DNA of 64,000 bases, taken from contig CAZLGT010000008.1 in the NCBI GenBank assembly GCA_964559175.1, positions 1-64,000 of the forward strand. Direction: 5' to 3'. Below are positions 1 to 9,083 of this stretch, in pieces. The notes beneath the pieces are model-generated. The model was not told where the DNA came from and made no database searches. It was given only the letters and a program-made list of their open reading frames with translations. Position 1 is the stretch's first letter; every line of letters begins with the position of its first letter. The position numbers and the translations under genes are program-made. Source of the DNA: Mariniphaga sp964559175 (GTDB lineage: Bacteria > Bacteroidota > Bacteroidia > Bacteroidales > Prolixibacteraceae).

Positions 1-52
1 AATATTAACAATCAAGTGTTTATATTAACAATTGGTTTTTAGAGATGCCCTT
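1..52. mobile_element. Possible insertion-sequence end at window edge
   Basis: On the minus strand the conserved MBOAT coding sequence stops resembling its family at about position 50. It is replaced by GGGCATCTCTAAAAACC, an AT-rich tail and a stop codon. A sharp switch from conserved gene to unrelated DNA starting with a G-rich end followed by AT-rich sequence is typical of an insertion-sequence terminus, with the element body lying left of the window. This is inference: no transposase is visible and the second terminus is outside the window. Confidence 0.25.
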
Positions 53-459
53 AATGTTTGAAACGTGTAAAAACTAATTCCCACCGGCAAAATAAGATTA
101 AGCCGGGTTGGTTCAAATGTTCTTCCGAATAATGTAAACGCACTGGCAAAACTTTCAGCAAAAAAATTGAAGTATTTGAAGAATCCCAGAAACCCGATGT
201 TAACAATAATACTTATCAGGAGTAGAATTTTTCTGTTTGTCGCTCTTTCTGTTTTGTCTAACCGCAAGCCAACCAAATAATCGACGCCTGAACTAAAAAT
301 GATTAAAGCCAGAAATTTCCAATTCCACCATCCGTAAAAAAGATAACTGGTTAGTACCAGAAAAATGTTTTGAACTTTTAAATTTCTATTTGTAACAAAC
401 CAATAGAGGATGAATACTATGGGCAAGAATATCGCAAAATCGATTGAATTAAACAACAT
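25..459 (-). pseudogene. MBOAT family O-acyltransferase, N-terminal fragment
   Basis: The 144-residue product matches the N-terminus of AlgI-like membrane-bound O-acyltransferases, which transfer acetyl groups to exported polysaccharides or cell-wall polymers and are normally about 450-500 residues. It shows four hydrophobic segments, the LTSYLFYGWWNWKF region and the family signature PVGISFYTFQTL near residues 126-136. After TFQTL the sequence changes to eight unrelated residues and a stop, so the catalytic His region is missing. The gene is broken just inside the window, probably by an insertion. It cannot be functional unless the rest is assembled wrongly. Identification as MBOAT is firm; the cause of truncation is inferred. 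Confidence 0.75.
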
Positions 460-592
460 TGATTTCTATTTTCTGGTTTCAATATTCCAACTTCTTTGCA
501 TAATGGATATCTTATAATACAACGGGTGTTTTTACACCTATTGCAATTCTTCAGTATTCATATTTGGATTGATAATCACTTTACTCTATTTT

Positions 593-1615
593 TTATGAGG
601 TGCTTAGTTCTTTGGTCGAAAGCAACCCGCACGCCGCATAAATATCCTGACCGCGGGAAGCACGAATGGTGGTTAAAATTCCTTTTTGGTTGAGCTGTTC
701 CTTAAACCGCTGAATGGTTTCTTCGCCCGGGCTTTTCAGTGGTGTGCCCGGTACCGGATGAAAGCGGATGAGATTGATGCGACATTTAAGACCACTAAGT
801 AAACGAGCCAGCTCCTTCACATGCCGGGGCGAATCATTCAGTCCTTCAAACAAAATATACTCGAAAGAAACGCGCCGCTGCCGGCCAAAATCCCAGCCTT
901 TTATTTCATTCACTACCTCGTCAACCGGATAGGCTACCTGCACCGGCATCAGTTTCTGGCGTTCGTTGTTGAACGGCGTATGCAGACTTACAGCCAGGTG
1001 TGCTTCGCTTTTTTCGAGAAAAGTGAGCATACCGGGAATGATGCCGATTGTGGAAACGGTAATGCGGCGCGGGCTCATGGCAAAACCCCAATCGGAAGTA
1101 AAAATTTCGAGGCTTTTCAGCACTTCATCGAGGTTATCGAACGGTTCGCCCATGCCCATGTAAACGATGTTGGAAATTTCACCGGCTTCTTCAATGCTTT
1201 TTACCTGGTTCACAATTTCGCCGGCGGAGAGCTGTCCCTGAAAACCCTGTTTGGCGGTAAAACAAAACAGGCAACCCATTTTGCATCCCACCTGCGAACT
1301 CACACAAACCGTAATGCGGTCGCGTTCAGGAATCATAGCTGTTTCAACAAATTTATGGCCGGTGGTTGGAAACAAATATTTTTTGGTGCCGTCGGTACTT
1401 TTCTGTACACGCGTGGGAGACGTTAGTCCAACTTCATACTTTTCAGAAAGTTGTTCTCTGACTTTTTTGGAAAGGTTGGTCATCTCATCTATGGTCGAAA
1501 TCTCTTTTTTGTAAAGCCAGTCGGCTATTTGTCCGGCTGTAAATCCGGGCAACCCCAATTCCCGCGTAACCTGCTGTAATTCAGCCAGCGTTTTTCCAAA
1601 AAGCTTTTCCTTCAT
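593..1615 (-). CDS. rlmN: RlmN, 23S rRNA/tRNA adenine-C2 methyltransferase
   Basis: This radical-SAM enzyme methylates C2 of A2503 in 23S rRNA and A37 of some tRNAs in the cytoplasm. The product is 340 residues, normal for the family. The radical-SAM cluster motif CKMGCLFC (CxxxCxxC) lies near residues 111-118. An SAM-binding GMGEPF motif follows, and the C-terminal YAACG carries the second catalytic cysteine used for methyl transfer. An N-terminal accessory domain with GLPGFTAGQIADWLYKK is also typical. The gene is monocistronic, with about 130 bp to the broken MBOAT gene on one side and 173 bp to a divergent gene on the other. Start chosen at the first ATG, which gives the full family N-terminus. 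Confidence 0.95.
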   Translation of the reverse strand: MKEKLFGKTLAELQQVTRELGLPGFTAGQIADWLYKKEISTIDEMTNLSKKVREQLSEKYEVGLTSPTRVQKSTDGTKKYLFPTTGHKFVETAMIPERDRITVCVSSQVGCKMGCLFCFTAKQGFQGQLSAGEIVNQVKSIEEAGEISNIVYMGMGEPFDNLDEVLKSLEIFTSDWGFAMSPRRITVSTIGIIPGMLTFLEKSEAHLAVSLHTPFNNERQKLMPVQVAYPVDEVVNEIKGWDFGRQRRVSFEYILFEGLNDSPRHVKELARLLSGLKCRINLIRFHPVPGTPLKSPGEETIQRFKEQLNQKGILTTIRASRGQDIYAACGLLSTKELSTS

Positions 1616-1789
1616 TTTGAATAATTTGGAACAAAGATAGAGGAAAAATTCTCATGTTTAGAAAAGCAACACCCGGCAGGCTGATTACAGGTATTTTATT
1701 TTTCTTCTGAATATTAGTTGTTTAAAGGTTTCTTTATTTTGAAAAACAAAAAATTTTTGCTATAATGTAATCAAACAAAAATAACAGAT

Positions 1790-2329
1790 ATGAAAACAAA
1801 AATAATTAATTCAGAAACTTTTCTTTTTGGACTATTTAGCTCAAAACCAGGCAGCCCGGTAACAGGCGCCAAGGTATGGCTTGAAACGGAACCGGGCAAA
1901 AAACTCATTGCTTTTCAGCAAACGGGAGAATCGGGCAGTGTTACTTTGGCCTACCTCGACAAAGGTGTTTACAAAATTTACCTTGAAATACCGGTTCAGA
2001 AAAACGCTGCTGTGGAAAACGAAGTGAGCGCTTCGGCCAATTTTATGGTTGGTTATCACAGTAAAAAAATGATGCTTTTTTTTCAAAATCCTTCCGGTAA
2101 TTTTCTGGTGAAATTTTCTGATGCAGAGAATCTGTCGGAATCGAACCTTACGCCCATGCATGAAACCGAATCTGCAGAAACCAATGCCCGGGTTGCGGTT
2201 TGCAAATTTGAAGTTACAGGAAAATACGGAAAATTATCCTTGCGATTGGCAACACTTTCGGAAACCAAATTTCAAAAGCAGTTGAAAAAATACGAACACG
2301 ATGCCGGCATGGCGCTCATTTCTTCATAA
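1790..2329 (+). CDS. Tandem paralogue A: small prealbumin-like protein, unknown function
   Basis: I do not recognise a named family for this 179-residue protein. It is the first of three consecutive genes with the same architecture. A short N-terminal hydrophobic stretch is followed at about residues 20-70 by a beta-rich segment like SpaA/carboxypeptidase-regulatory (prealbumin-fold) domains, with PGSPVTGAKVWLE, then FQQTGESGSVTLAYLDKG. A central FMVGYHSKKMM block and a C-terminal KFEVTGKYGKLSLRLATLSE block follow. A basic amphipathic end with KFQKQLKKYEHDAGM is conserved between copies. This copy has the weakest signal peptide of the three. The neighbours suggest a duplicated surface or periplasmic protein family; the job is unknown. 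Confidence 0.7.
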   Translation: MKTKIINSETFLFGLFSSKPGSPVTGAKVWLETEPGKKLIAFQQTGESGSVTLAYLDKGVYKIYLEIPVQKNAAVENEVSASANFMVGYHSKKMMLFFQNPSGNFLVKFSDAENLSESNLTPMHETESAETNARVAVCKFEVTGKYGKLSLRLATLSETKFQKQLKKYEHDAGMALISS

Positions 2330-2426
2330 AACCTGAAACAAAGTTCATAAAAATTCATTCGGATTTCTAAAAATCAGGCTTTTTTTGAAAAAAATACAGA
2401 TATTTGGGTAAGCAAAAATTTAAATT

Positions 2427-2978
2427 ATGAAAACGATATTACTTTCAGGTCTGGTAGGTATTTTAGGAATCATCGGGTTTCTTTTTTCTCCGGGCGAACC
2501 GGTTCCGGGTGCAGAAATCTATATCAGGCAGGAAGGCCAAAACCAGCCTGCAGCCTTTATGCAAACCGGAGACAATGGCAAAGCTACTTTTTCGCACCTC
2601 ACCGGAGGCCTTTACCGCATCGAAATTACTCTTCCGCAACAATCGGGAAAACTAATGCGCGGGCGCGACGATATCAACTGCGAACTACAGGTGGGATACC
2701 ATAACGACAAAAAACAATATTTTTTGCGTGAGGCCGAAGGTTTTTTTACCATTAACTATTCAAAAATCAAACGTTTGGCTAATAAAAATGTCACGCCGGT
2801 TTACAACCTTTTTTACGACAACAATGTAAAAGTGGTGGAAATCGGGAAATTTGAAGTGAGTGGCAACAATGCCAGTTTTACGCTGGAAATGAGAGCTCAA
2901 AAGCCAAAAAAATTTGAAAAAATGGTGAATAAACTGAAAGACGATATAGAAATGGTTACCATCCGAAATGCGCCGTAA
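2427..2978 (+). CDS. Tandem paralogue B: secreted prealbumin-like protein, unknown function
   Basis: This 183-residue protein is the second of three tandem paralogues. It has a clear N-terminal hydrophobic helix (residues 4-22), either a signal peptide or an anchor. It then has the PGEPVPGAEIYIRQE strand, the MQTGDNGKATFSHLTGG turn, the LQVGYHNDKKQYFLREAEG block and a C-terminal KFEVSGNNASFTLEM block. The end, KFEKMVNKLKDDIEMVTI, matches the ends of the neighbours. It lies 97 bp after copy A and 24 bp before copy C, consistent with one operon. Beta-rich content and the QTG-NG turn resemble SpaA-type domains found in surface proteins. Function is not known to me. Confidence 0.72.
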   Translation: MKTILLSGLVGILGIIGFLFSPGEPVPGAEIYIRQEGQNQPAAFMQTGDNGKATFSHLTGGLYRIEITLPQQSGKLMRGRDDINCELQVGYHNDKKQYFLREAEGFFTINYSKIKRLANKNVTPVYNLFYDNNVKVVEIGKFEVSGNNASFTLEMRAQKPKKFEKMVNKLKDDIEMVTIRNAP

Positions 2979-3002
2979 AAGCGAAGTTTCCTGACTCTCT
3001 GT

Positions 3003-3536
3003 ATGAAGCATCTACTTGTCATCCTGGTGATTACTCTTCCGTTTTTCTCAGGAAAACGCACCCCGGGTGTGGATTTATACCTGGAAGACGGACAGGGTCG
3101 CCACCTGATTGCTTATAAGCAAACGGGCGAGCAGGGAAAGGCATCGTTCGGTTATCTCGATGCCGGCACCTACCGGCTGCTGGTTGAATTTCCGCAGCAA
3201 ACCGGAAAATGGATTGAGGAAAAACCACGCCACACCACATTGTCGAAAGCAGCCTTTAACCCTAAAAACAAAACGTATTATTACCAGGGAATGGAGGGAT
3301 ATTTTGCTATCAAATTCAGCGGATTACGGAAAATAGAATCTGAAAAGTTCCAGCCTGTTTTCCGTGAAATCAGGCTGGATGAGGGCATTCAAATCAATGT
3401 TTTGCAATTTCAAACCCGAAGAAAAGGAGGACAGGTAACCGTGCTGGTAAAAACCCTTACAGCCGCCCAGTTTAAGCGGAAAGCCGAAAAAGCCGCCAAT
3501 GATCTATCCATGCTCAGTATTCCGGGCATTAAATGA
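3003..3536 (+). CDS. Tandem paralogue C: secreted prealbumin-like protein, unknown function
   Basis: This 177-residue protein is the third of the tandem set. It has a short signal peptide (MKHLLVILVITLPFFSG) and then PGVDLYLEDGQGRHLIAYKQTGEQGKAS, close in pattern to copies A and B. FPQQTGKW corresponds to LPQQSGK in copy B. The C-terminal KFxxKxxKxxxDLSML block is shared. The stop codon overlaps the convergent kbl gene by 8 bp, so the two 3' ends share sequence. Three retained copies with strong divergence suggest subfunctionalised surface or periplasmic proteins; no partner gene shows their role. Confidence 0.72.
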   Translation: MKHLLVILVITLPFFSGKRTPGVDLYLEDGQGRHLIAYKQTGEQGKASFGYLDAGTYRLLVEFPQQTGKWIEEKPRHTTLSKAAFNPKNKTYYYQGMEGYFAIKFSGLRKIESEKFQPVFREIRLDEGIQINVLQFQTRRKGGQVTVLVKTLTAAQFKRKAEKAANDLSMLSIPGIK

Positions 3537-4716
3537 TATTCAGCTCTTTCCCTGCTTTTATAAAGGCTTCCACAGCCATATCAATTTCATCAGTGCTGTG
3601 TGCGGCCGAGAGCTGAACCCTAATGCGGGCCTTTCCCCTGGGAACAACCGGATAGCAGAAACCAATCACGTAAACGCCTTCTTTCAGCAGTTGGTCGGCA
3701 AATTTAATGGCCAGCGGCTCGTCGTAAATCATTACCGGAACAATGGCCGTATTGCCTTTCACCAGGTCGAATCCGGCTTTTTGCATTTTTTTGCGGAAGT
3801 ACTTGGCATTTTTCATGGTTTTTGCCGGAAGTTTTGCGGATTCGCCCAGCATCTCGAGCACTTTCATGGTAGCTCCCACAGTAGCAGGCGCCAATGTATT
3901 TGAAAACAGATACGGGCGCGAGCGTTGCCGCAGCATCTCAATTATCTCTTTCCGGCCCGAAGTGCAGCCACCGTTACCGCCGCCAAGCGCTTTTCCAAAA
4001 GTAGTGGTAATGATATCGATTTGCCCCAGCAGCCCAAAATGTTCGGCTGTGCCTCTCCCGTGTTTGCCAATGTACCCAGAGGCGTGAGAATCGTCAACCA
4101 TTACCAGCGCATCGTATTTGTCGGCCAGCTCAACAATTTTGGGCAACCTGGCCAAATCACCGTCCATGGAGAAAACACCGTCGGTAACAATCAGCCGGTA
4201 TTTGGCTTCCGAAGCTTCTTTCAGGCATTTTTCCAGTTCCTTCATGTTGGAATGTTTGTAGCGAAAACGTTGCGCCTTGCACAACCGAACCCCGTCGATA
4301 ATAGAAGCGTGGTTCAGCTCGTCGGAAATAATGGCCGAATCTTCGCCCAGCAGCGGTTCAAACACACCGCCATTGGCATCGAAACAGGCGCAGTACAAAA
4401 TGGTATCTTCAGTGCCCAGAAATTCAGAAACCTTTTGTTCCAGTTCCTTGTGAATCTCCTGAGTGCCACAGATAAACCTTACCGAAGACAACCCAAATCC
4501 CCAGTAGTTCATTACCTCCTGAGCGGCTTTCACCACCTCGGGGTGACTGGCCAGTCCCAGGTAATTGTTGGCGCAAAAGTTCAGCACGGTTTCCCCGGTT
4601 GAAACCCGGATTTCCGAATCCTGCGACGAAGTAATAATTCGCTCCGTTTTAAACAAACCCTGCGTTTTCAGCTCCTCAAGGGTTTTTTGCAAATCTTGTT
4701 TAATTTGGCCGTACAT
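3529..4716 (-). CDS. kbl: Glycine C-acetyltransferase (2-amino-3-ketobutyrate CoA ligase)
   Basis: This PLP-dependent alpha-oxoamine synthase cleaves 2-amino-3-ketobutyrate with CoA to glycine and acetyl-CoA, the second step of threonine degradation. The protein has 395 residues, close to E. coli Kbl at 398. Visible signatures are NFCANNYLGLASHPEV near residue 50, the PLP region DGVFSMDGDLA near 180, VDDSHASGYIG, and the Schiff-base lysine in TTTFGKALGG near residue 242. No threonine dehydrogenase gene lies next to it, unlike in E. coli. The 3' end overlaps a convergent gene by 8 bp. Distinguishing it from serine palmitoyltransferase or KAPA synthase rests on overall similarity to Kbl, which is strong. 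Confidence 0.93.
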   Translation of the reverse strand: MYGQIKQDLQKTLEELKTQGLFKTERIITSSQDSEIRVSTGETVLNFCANNYLGLASHPEVVKAAQEVMNYWGFGLSSVRFICGTQEIHKELEQKVSEFLGTEDTILYCACFDANGGVFEPLLGEDSAIISDELNHASIIDGVRLCKAQRFRYKHSNMKELEKCLKEASEAKYRLIVTDGVFSMDGDLARLPKIVELADKYDALVMVDDSHASGYIGKHGRGTAEHFGLLGQIDIITTTFGKALGGGNGGCTSGRKEIIEMLRQRSRPYLFSNTLAPATVGATMKVLEMLGESAKLPAKTMKNAKYFRKKMQKAGFDLVKGNTAIVPVMIYDEPLAIKFADQLLKEGVYVIGFCYPVVPRGKARIRVQLSAAHSTDEIDMAVEAFIKAGKELNII

Positions 4717-4866
4717 AGTATTTAATTTTCCTCACAAATTAATAAAACAATTCCCAGATAAAGCGTGACAAACGGCAGAATTGTTTTGCAGATATCCCAC
4801 CCCGCAAAAAATAATGCTCTTTACGGGATGGAGCCTGATTGAATGCAGATTGAATAAAAACATCAT

Positions 4867-5532
4867 TCAATCAATTTTATTATTTTTTAAAGCATCGCTT
4901 AAAAATGCGTTAAACGGATTGAGTAGCCGGTAAGCCTCCACCGTTTTCTCCAAAAAAGTTCCGTCGTCCAGCATGCTGTCATCTATTGCAGTGGCGCACA
5001 CATACGATTTGTAACGCAACAGATGAATGTATTCATGGTCTTTTGGAAAACCTTTGGGTGCAGTTTTCAGCTGATGGTCATACAGTTTGGGATAAACGGC
5101 TTTAAAGACGGGTTCGTTAATAATACCGGTAAGCTCTTCGGAGAACCGTGCTATGTATTTGCGGATGGATTTTAAGGCATCTGCACCCGGCATATACATT
5201 CCCCCACCGGCGAAGCTTTGGCCAGGCTCAATGTGAAAGTAGTAACCGGGGTATTCGCCTTTGCGCCCCCCAGCCGAAATAAAACTGCCAAAATTGGTTT
5301 TATACGGACGTTTGTCAGCCGAAAACCGTACATCGCGATGGATGCGAAACAGGCAATCTTTGGGGTCTGCAACCGGAATTTCGGGATCGAATTTTCTGAT
5401 TTCGTTCATCAGCAATTCGGTTAAAAACAACATCTTTTCCCGGCTTTCTTGATATCTGTCGCGGTTGGCATCAAACCATTCACGGGTATTGTTTTCCGAT
5501 AAATCCCGAAGAAATTGCAGCACTTTTTCCAT
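4867..5532 (-). CDS. DUF2461 (TIGR02453) family protein
   Basis: This 221-residue cytoplasmic protein has the hallmarks of the DUF2461 family. These are an N-terminal FLRDLSENNTREWFDANRDRY stretch, a central FRIHRDVRFSADKRPYKTNFG block around residues 63-83, and a GYYFHIEPGQSFAGGGMY block. The family is widespread in Bacteroidota and actinobacteria and its biochemical role is not established. No signal peptide or membrane segment is visible. It starts 53 bp from the divergent ispD gene, so both may share a short promoter region. Annotation of the family is confident; function is unknown. Confidence 0.88.
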   Translation of the reverse strand: MEKVLQFLRDLSENNTREWFDANRDRYQESREKMLFLTELLMNEIRKFDPEIPVADPKDCLFRIHRDVRFSADKRPYKTNFGSFISAGGRKGEYPGYYFHIEPGQSFAGGGMYMPGADALKSIRKYIARFSEELTGIINEPVFKAVYPKLYDHQLKTAPKGFPKDHEYIHLLRYKSYVCATAIDDSMLDDGTFLEKTVEAYRLLNPFNAFLSDALKNNKID

Positions 5533-5585
5533 TTTGTTTAAAATTGGTTACTTTTATGCTAAAGTAACTCATTTTTCAAGACCAG

Positions 5586-6248
5586 ATGAAAAAGATTGCC
5601 CTTATTGTGGCCGGCGGCAGTGGAAGCCGCATGCACTCCCCTCTTCCCAAACAATTTATGGAACTGAACGGAAAACCGCTGTTGATGCATACTTTCCGGG
5701 CTTTCAAAAAGGCTGATCCGGATTTTGAATTCGTATTGGTTTTGCCCGAAAAAGAGATAGACACATGGAAGAGGCTTTGCAAAAAGTTCGGGTTCAACAT
5801 CAAACATTCCATTGCTAAAGGCGGTAAATCACGGTTTCATTCAGTGAAAAATGGCCTGAAGCAAATCGGCAATGAAGGAATTGTGTTTATCCACGACGGG
5901 GTCAGGCCACTGGTTTCAGCAAAGACCATTGAAAATTGTTTTCAAACAGCGCTTGCCCATGGCAATGCCCTTCCGGTTATTTTGCCGTCGGAGTCGGTAA
6001 GAAGGGTTTCAGGCGGAAAAAGTGAAGCGGTTGATCGCACCCGGTATTATTTGGTGCAAACACCGCAAACGTTCAGAGTACAGCTGATAAAAAAGGCTTA
6101 CGAACAAAAATATTCCAAAAAATTTACCGACGATGCTTCGGTACTGGAAAACACCGGAGCTTCCATTTATTTGGTAGAGGGAAATCGCGAGAACATAAAA
6201 ATTACCTGGCCTGCCGACCTTACCATCGCCGCTGCACTGCTGGTTTAA
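5586..6248 (+). CDS. ispD: 2-C-methyl-D-erythritol 4-phosphate cytidylyltransferase
   Basis: IspD transfers CMP from CTP to 2-C-methyl-D-erythritol 4-phosphate, the third step of the MEP isoprenoid pathway. The 220-residue length is typical. The nucleotide-binding signature AGGSGSRM begins near residue 9 and is followed by the PLPKQF motif. HDGVRPLV near residue 100 and TDDASVLE plus VEGNRENIKIT near the C-terminus are also family blocks. The gene stands alone, convergent with the guanylyltransferase downstream. Other MEP genes are not in the window. An A/T-rich palindrome just after the stop may help terminate transcription. Confidence 0.94.
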   Translation: MKKIALIVAGGSGSRMHSPLPKQFMELNGKPLLMHTFRAFKKADPDFEFVLVLPEKEIDTWKRLCKKFGFNIKHSIAKGGKSRFHSVKNGLKQIGNEGIVFIHDGVRPLVSAKTIENCFQTALAHGNALPVILPSESVRRVSGGKSEAVDRTRYYLVQTPQTFRVQLIKKAYEQKYSKKFTDDASVLENTGASIYLVEGNRENIKITWPADLTIAAALLV

Positions 6249-6278
6249 AAAACCGGTTTTTTTGCAGGCGAATTGAGA

Positions 6279-7367
6279 TTACACCAGCGAATCGCCTTTT
6301 TTTATGCGCACATCGGTAACAAACTGTTTAATCTGCTGTTCGTCTTCTTTCCGGCAAATCATCAGCGTATCGTTCGATTCGGCAACGATGTAACCATCCA
6401 GTCCCTGCAGCACAGCTACCTTTTCCTTACTCAGGTTTACAATGCAATTCCGTATGTCGTAGGTTAACACATTTTCTCCCAGTATTACATTTCCCTCATC
6501 ATCTTTCTGCTTGTTATCGTAAAGCGATCCCCAGGTTCCCAGGTCGCTCCAGCCAAAGTCTGCTGTAAGAACAAAAACATTTTGTGCCTTTTCCATGATG
6601 CCGTAATCGATGGAAATGCCCTGGCATTCAGAGTAAGTTTTATTAATAAAATGCACTTCGTTTTCGGTATTATACAGCTTTATCCCTTTGGCAAAAAGCG
6701 ACGACACATCGCTGAGGTACGTATCGAAAGCTGCCAATATGGCCGACAGCGACCAGAGGAAAATTCCGGAATTCCAGAAGAATTCACCACTTTCTACAAA
6801 AACTTTTGCCATTTCCAGATCCGGTTTTTCTGTAAATGTTTTCACCTTGTACAGGTTGTCGAAGTCGTTATAATCCTCTTTTTCTTTCACCTGTATGTAA
6901 CCGTATCCGGTTTCGGGCCTGCTGGGTTTAATACCAAGTGTGAGCAGGGCATCGTTATTGGTAATAAAATCGATACCGTTTTTTATTTGCCTTATAAATT
7001 CTTCTTCTTTAATGATGAGGTGATCGGCGGGGGCAACAATAAGATTGGCGTCGGGATTGCGGGTTTTAATTTTGTAGGATGCATAGGCAACACACGGAGC
7101 AGTGTTTCTCCTGAAGGGCTCGAGCAGAATCTGGTCTTCCTTCAACTCGGGCAACTGTTCCTGAACCAGATCTTTATACCTCGCGCTGGTTACAATCAGA
7201 ATGTTCTCAACCGGAATAAACTTTGAAAAACGGTCAAACGTTTGCTGAATCAGCGTACGTCCGGTGCCAAGTATGTCGAGAAATTGTTTGGGTTTGGCCT
7301 GGCGGCTTAACGGCCAGAACCGGCTTCCAACCCCGCCTGCCATGATTACGCAGTAATTATTTTCCAT
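6279..7367 (-). CDS. manC: Mannose-1-phosphate guanylyltransferase
   Basis: The enzyme makes GDP-mannose from mannose-1-phosphate and GTP for polysaccharide, fucose and O-antigen precursors. The product has 362 residues, the length of the single-domain form without the phosphomannose-isomerase half found in many ManC proteins. The N-terminal AGGVGSRFWPLSR motif and PKQFLDI are the nucleotidyltransferase signature. TGYGYIQ, FTEKPD and FFWNSGIFLW are the usual sugar-binding blocks. The C-terminal part is the left-handed helix-like tail. It is convergent with ispD. The 36.9-33 kb O-antigen genes are far away but probably use its product. Confidence 0.93.
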   Translation of the reverse strand: MENNYCVIMAGGVGSRFWPLSRQAKPKQFLDILGTGRTLIQQTFDRFSKFIPVENILIVTSARYKDLVQEQLPELKEDQILLEPFRRNTAPCVAYASYKIKTRNPDANLIVAPADHLIIKEEEFIRQIKNGIDFITNNDALLTLGIKPSRPETGYGYIQVKEKEDYNDFDNLYKVKTFTEKPDLEMAKVFVESGEFFWNSGIFLWSLSAILAAFDTYLSDVSSLFAKGIKLYNTENEVHFINKTYSECQGISIDYGIMEKAQNVFVLTADFGWSDLGTWGSLYDNKQKDDEGNVILGENVLTYDIRNCIVNLSKEKVAVLQGLDGYIVAESNDTLMICRKEDEQQIKQFVTDVRIKKGDSLV

Positions 7368-7560
7368 TCTTTTTGATTTTCTTTCGCATGCAAAAATATA
7401 ATTTTAAAACGAACCAATATTAACTACGCAGGAATTTAAAACAGGTTACTTTTCACCATTTATCCCCGAAAGTTTTGTTTCAGTCATTAATGTTGTAATT
7501 TTATGCCAATTCTTTAACGGAAAAAATGCAGGGAAAGTGTAACCATGAAAAATTGACGGA

Positions 7561-8301
7561 ATGAAATTCTTTTTCCATGCAGGGCGGTATTTTCAATTGC
7601 TTAGCCGTGTGATTAGACGTCCTGAGAAACACAAAATGTATTTCAGGCAATTGTTCCACGAAATTGACAGCCTGGGAGTAAATTCGGTTTGGATTGTCAT
7701 CATCATTTCTGTGTTTATTGGAGGCATTATGACCATCCAGTTTGCCTACAGCATGGCAAATCCCATTTACCCACGCACACTGATTGGTTTGGGAACACGC
7801 GACACATTAATTCTTGAGTTTTCATCCACCATGATTGCCCTGATTATGGCTGGTAAAATTGGTTCAAACATTACTTCCGAAATTGGCACCATGCGAGTGA
7901 CTGAGCAAATCGATTCGCTTGAGATTATGGGAATAAACTCGGCAAGCTACCTTATATTACCCAAAATTGTGGCAGTTGTATTTATATTTCCTTTTCTGTA
8001 CATTATCAGTGTGTTTTTCGGGCTTCTGGGCGGGCTGGTTACCGGACCCGTCACCGGTGTGGTATCCGTTACAGACTACATTGCCGGAATACAATGGCTG
8101 TTTTACCCTTATTACGTAACCTTCTCGCTTATTAAATCCTTGTTTTTCGGTTTCATTGTGGCATCGGTACCCGCCTATTACGGGTATTATGTGCAGGGCG
8201 GTGCGCTGGAGGTGGGCTCGGCAAGTACCAAGGCTGTGGTAAATACCAATATCCTCATTTTGCTGTTCGACTTAATATTAACCCGACTTTTACTGACATG
8301 A
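7561..8301 (+). CDS. mlaE: MlaE-type ABC transporter permease
   Basis: This 246-residue inner-membrane permease belongs to the MlaE/YrbE family, which moves phospholipids between inner and outer membranes to keep outer-membrane asymmetry. It has about five hydrophobic segments. The family block IGLGTRDTLILEFSS and the coupling-helix block GKIGSNITSEIGTMRVTEQI followed by DSLEIMGI are seen around residues 75-125. It overlaps the ATPase gene mlaF by 4 bp (ATGA), so the two are translationally coupled. The usual third gene, the MCE-domain protein MlaD, does not follow in this window. Confidence 0.93.
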   Translation: MKFFFHAGRYFQLLSRVIRRPEKHKMYFRQLFHEIDSLGVNSVWIVIIISVFIGGIMTIQFAYSMANPIYPRTLIGLGTRDTLILEFSSTMIALIMAGKIGSNITSEIGTMRVTEQIDSLEIMGINSASYLILPKIVAVVFIFPFLYIISVFFGLLGGLVTGPVTGVVSVTDYIAGIQWLFYPYYVTFSLIKSLFFGFIVASVPAYYGYYVQGGALEVGSASTKAVVNTNILILLFDLILTRLLLT

Positions 8302-9083
8302 TTGAGATTAAAAACATATATAAATCATTCGATGATGTTGCGGTGCTAAAAAATGTTTCGTCACAATTTTCGCCCGGGCTAACCAACCTGATTATTGGCC
8401 GGAGCGGTTCAGGGAAAACGGTAATGCTGAAATGCATTCTGGGTTTGCACGAGGTTGATAAAGGCGAAATTTGGTACGACGACCGTAACCTGGTGAAGAT
8501 GCATAACAAAGAGCGAAAAAAAATCAGGCGCGAAATAGGGATGGTTTTTCAGGGGGGCGCACTTTTCGACAGCCTTTCGGTGGCGGCCAATGTGCGGTTT
8601 CCACTCGATATGTTTACCGCCATGTCGGTAAAAGAAAAACAAAAACGCGTAGAGTTTTGCCTCGACCATGTGAACATCGAACCTTCTGCCTTCAGGCTTT
8701 TCCCAAGTGAAATCAGCGGGGGGATGAAAAAAAGGGTAGCCATTGCCCGGGCCATTGCACTCAATCCGAAATACCTGTTTTGTGACGAGCCAAACTCGGG
8801 CCTCGACCCGGAAACAGCGACGGTTATCGACAAGCTCATTCAAGACCTCACCAAAGAATTTCAAATGACCACCATTATCAACACCCACGACATGAATTCG
8901 GTGATTGAAATTGGCGAATCGGTGCTGTTTATTTCAAAGGGAGAAGTGGGCTGGCAGGGCACAAATAAAGAAATTCTGCACTCGGGCAACGAAAAACTGA
9001 ACGATTTTATTTTTGCCAACAAGCTTTACGCCCAAATGCGCGAAGAAGGAGAAGCCGCCGGGTTTGGCAGAAAACAGGGCTAA
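8298..9083 (+). CDS. mlaF: MlaF-type ABC transporter ATP-binding protein
   Basis: This is the ATPase partner of MlaE. The 261 residues carry Walker A GRSGSGKT near residue 36, a Q-loop VFQGGALFDSLSV, the signature EISGGMKKRVAIARA near 138, Walker B YLFCDEPNSGLDP and the switch histidine in NTHDMNS. Coupling to mlaE by a 4-bp overlap supports one transporter. The stop codon TAA is formed at the exact edge of the repeated GIY-YIG sequence that starts at 9082. The last residues may therefore have been altered by that insertion. No MlaD gene follows here. Confidence 0.93.
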   Translation: MIEIKNIYKSFDDVAVLKNVSSQFSPGLTNLIIGRSGSGKTVMLKCILGLHEVDKGEIWYDDRNLVKMHNKERKKIRREIGMVFQGGALFDSLSVAANVRFPLDMFTAMSVKEKQKRVEFCLDHVNIEPSAFRLFPSEISGGMKKRVAIARAIALNPKYLFCDEPNSGLDPETATVIDKLIQDLTKEFQMTTIINTHDMNSVIEIGESVLFISKGEVGWQGTNKEILHSGNEKLNDFIFANKLYAQMREEGEAAGFGRKQG

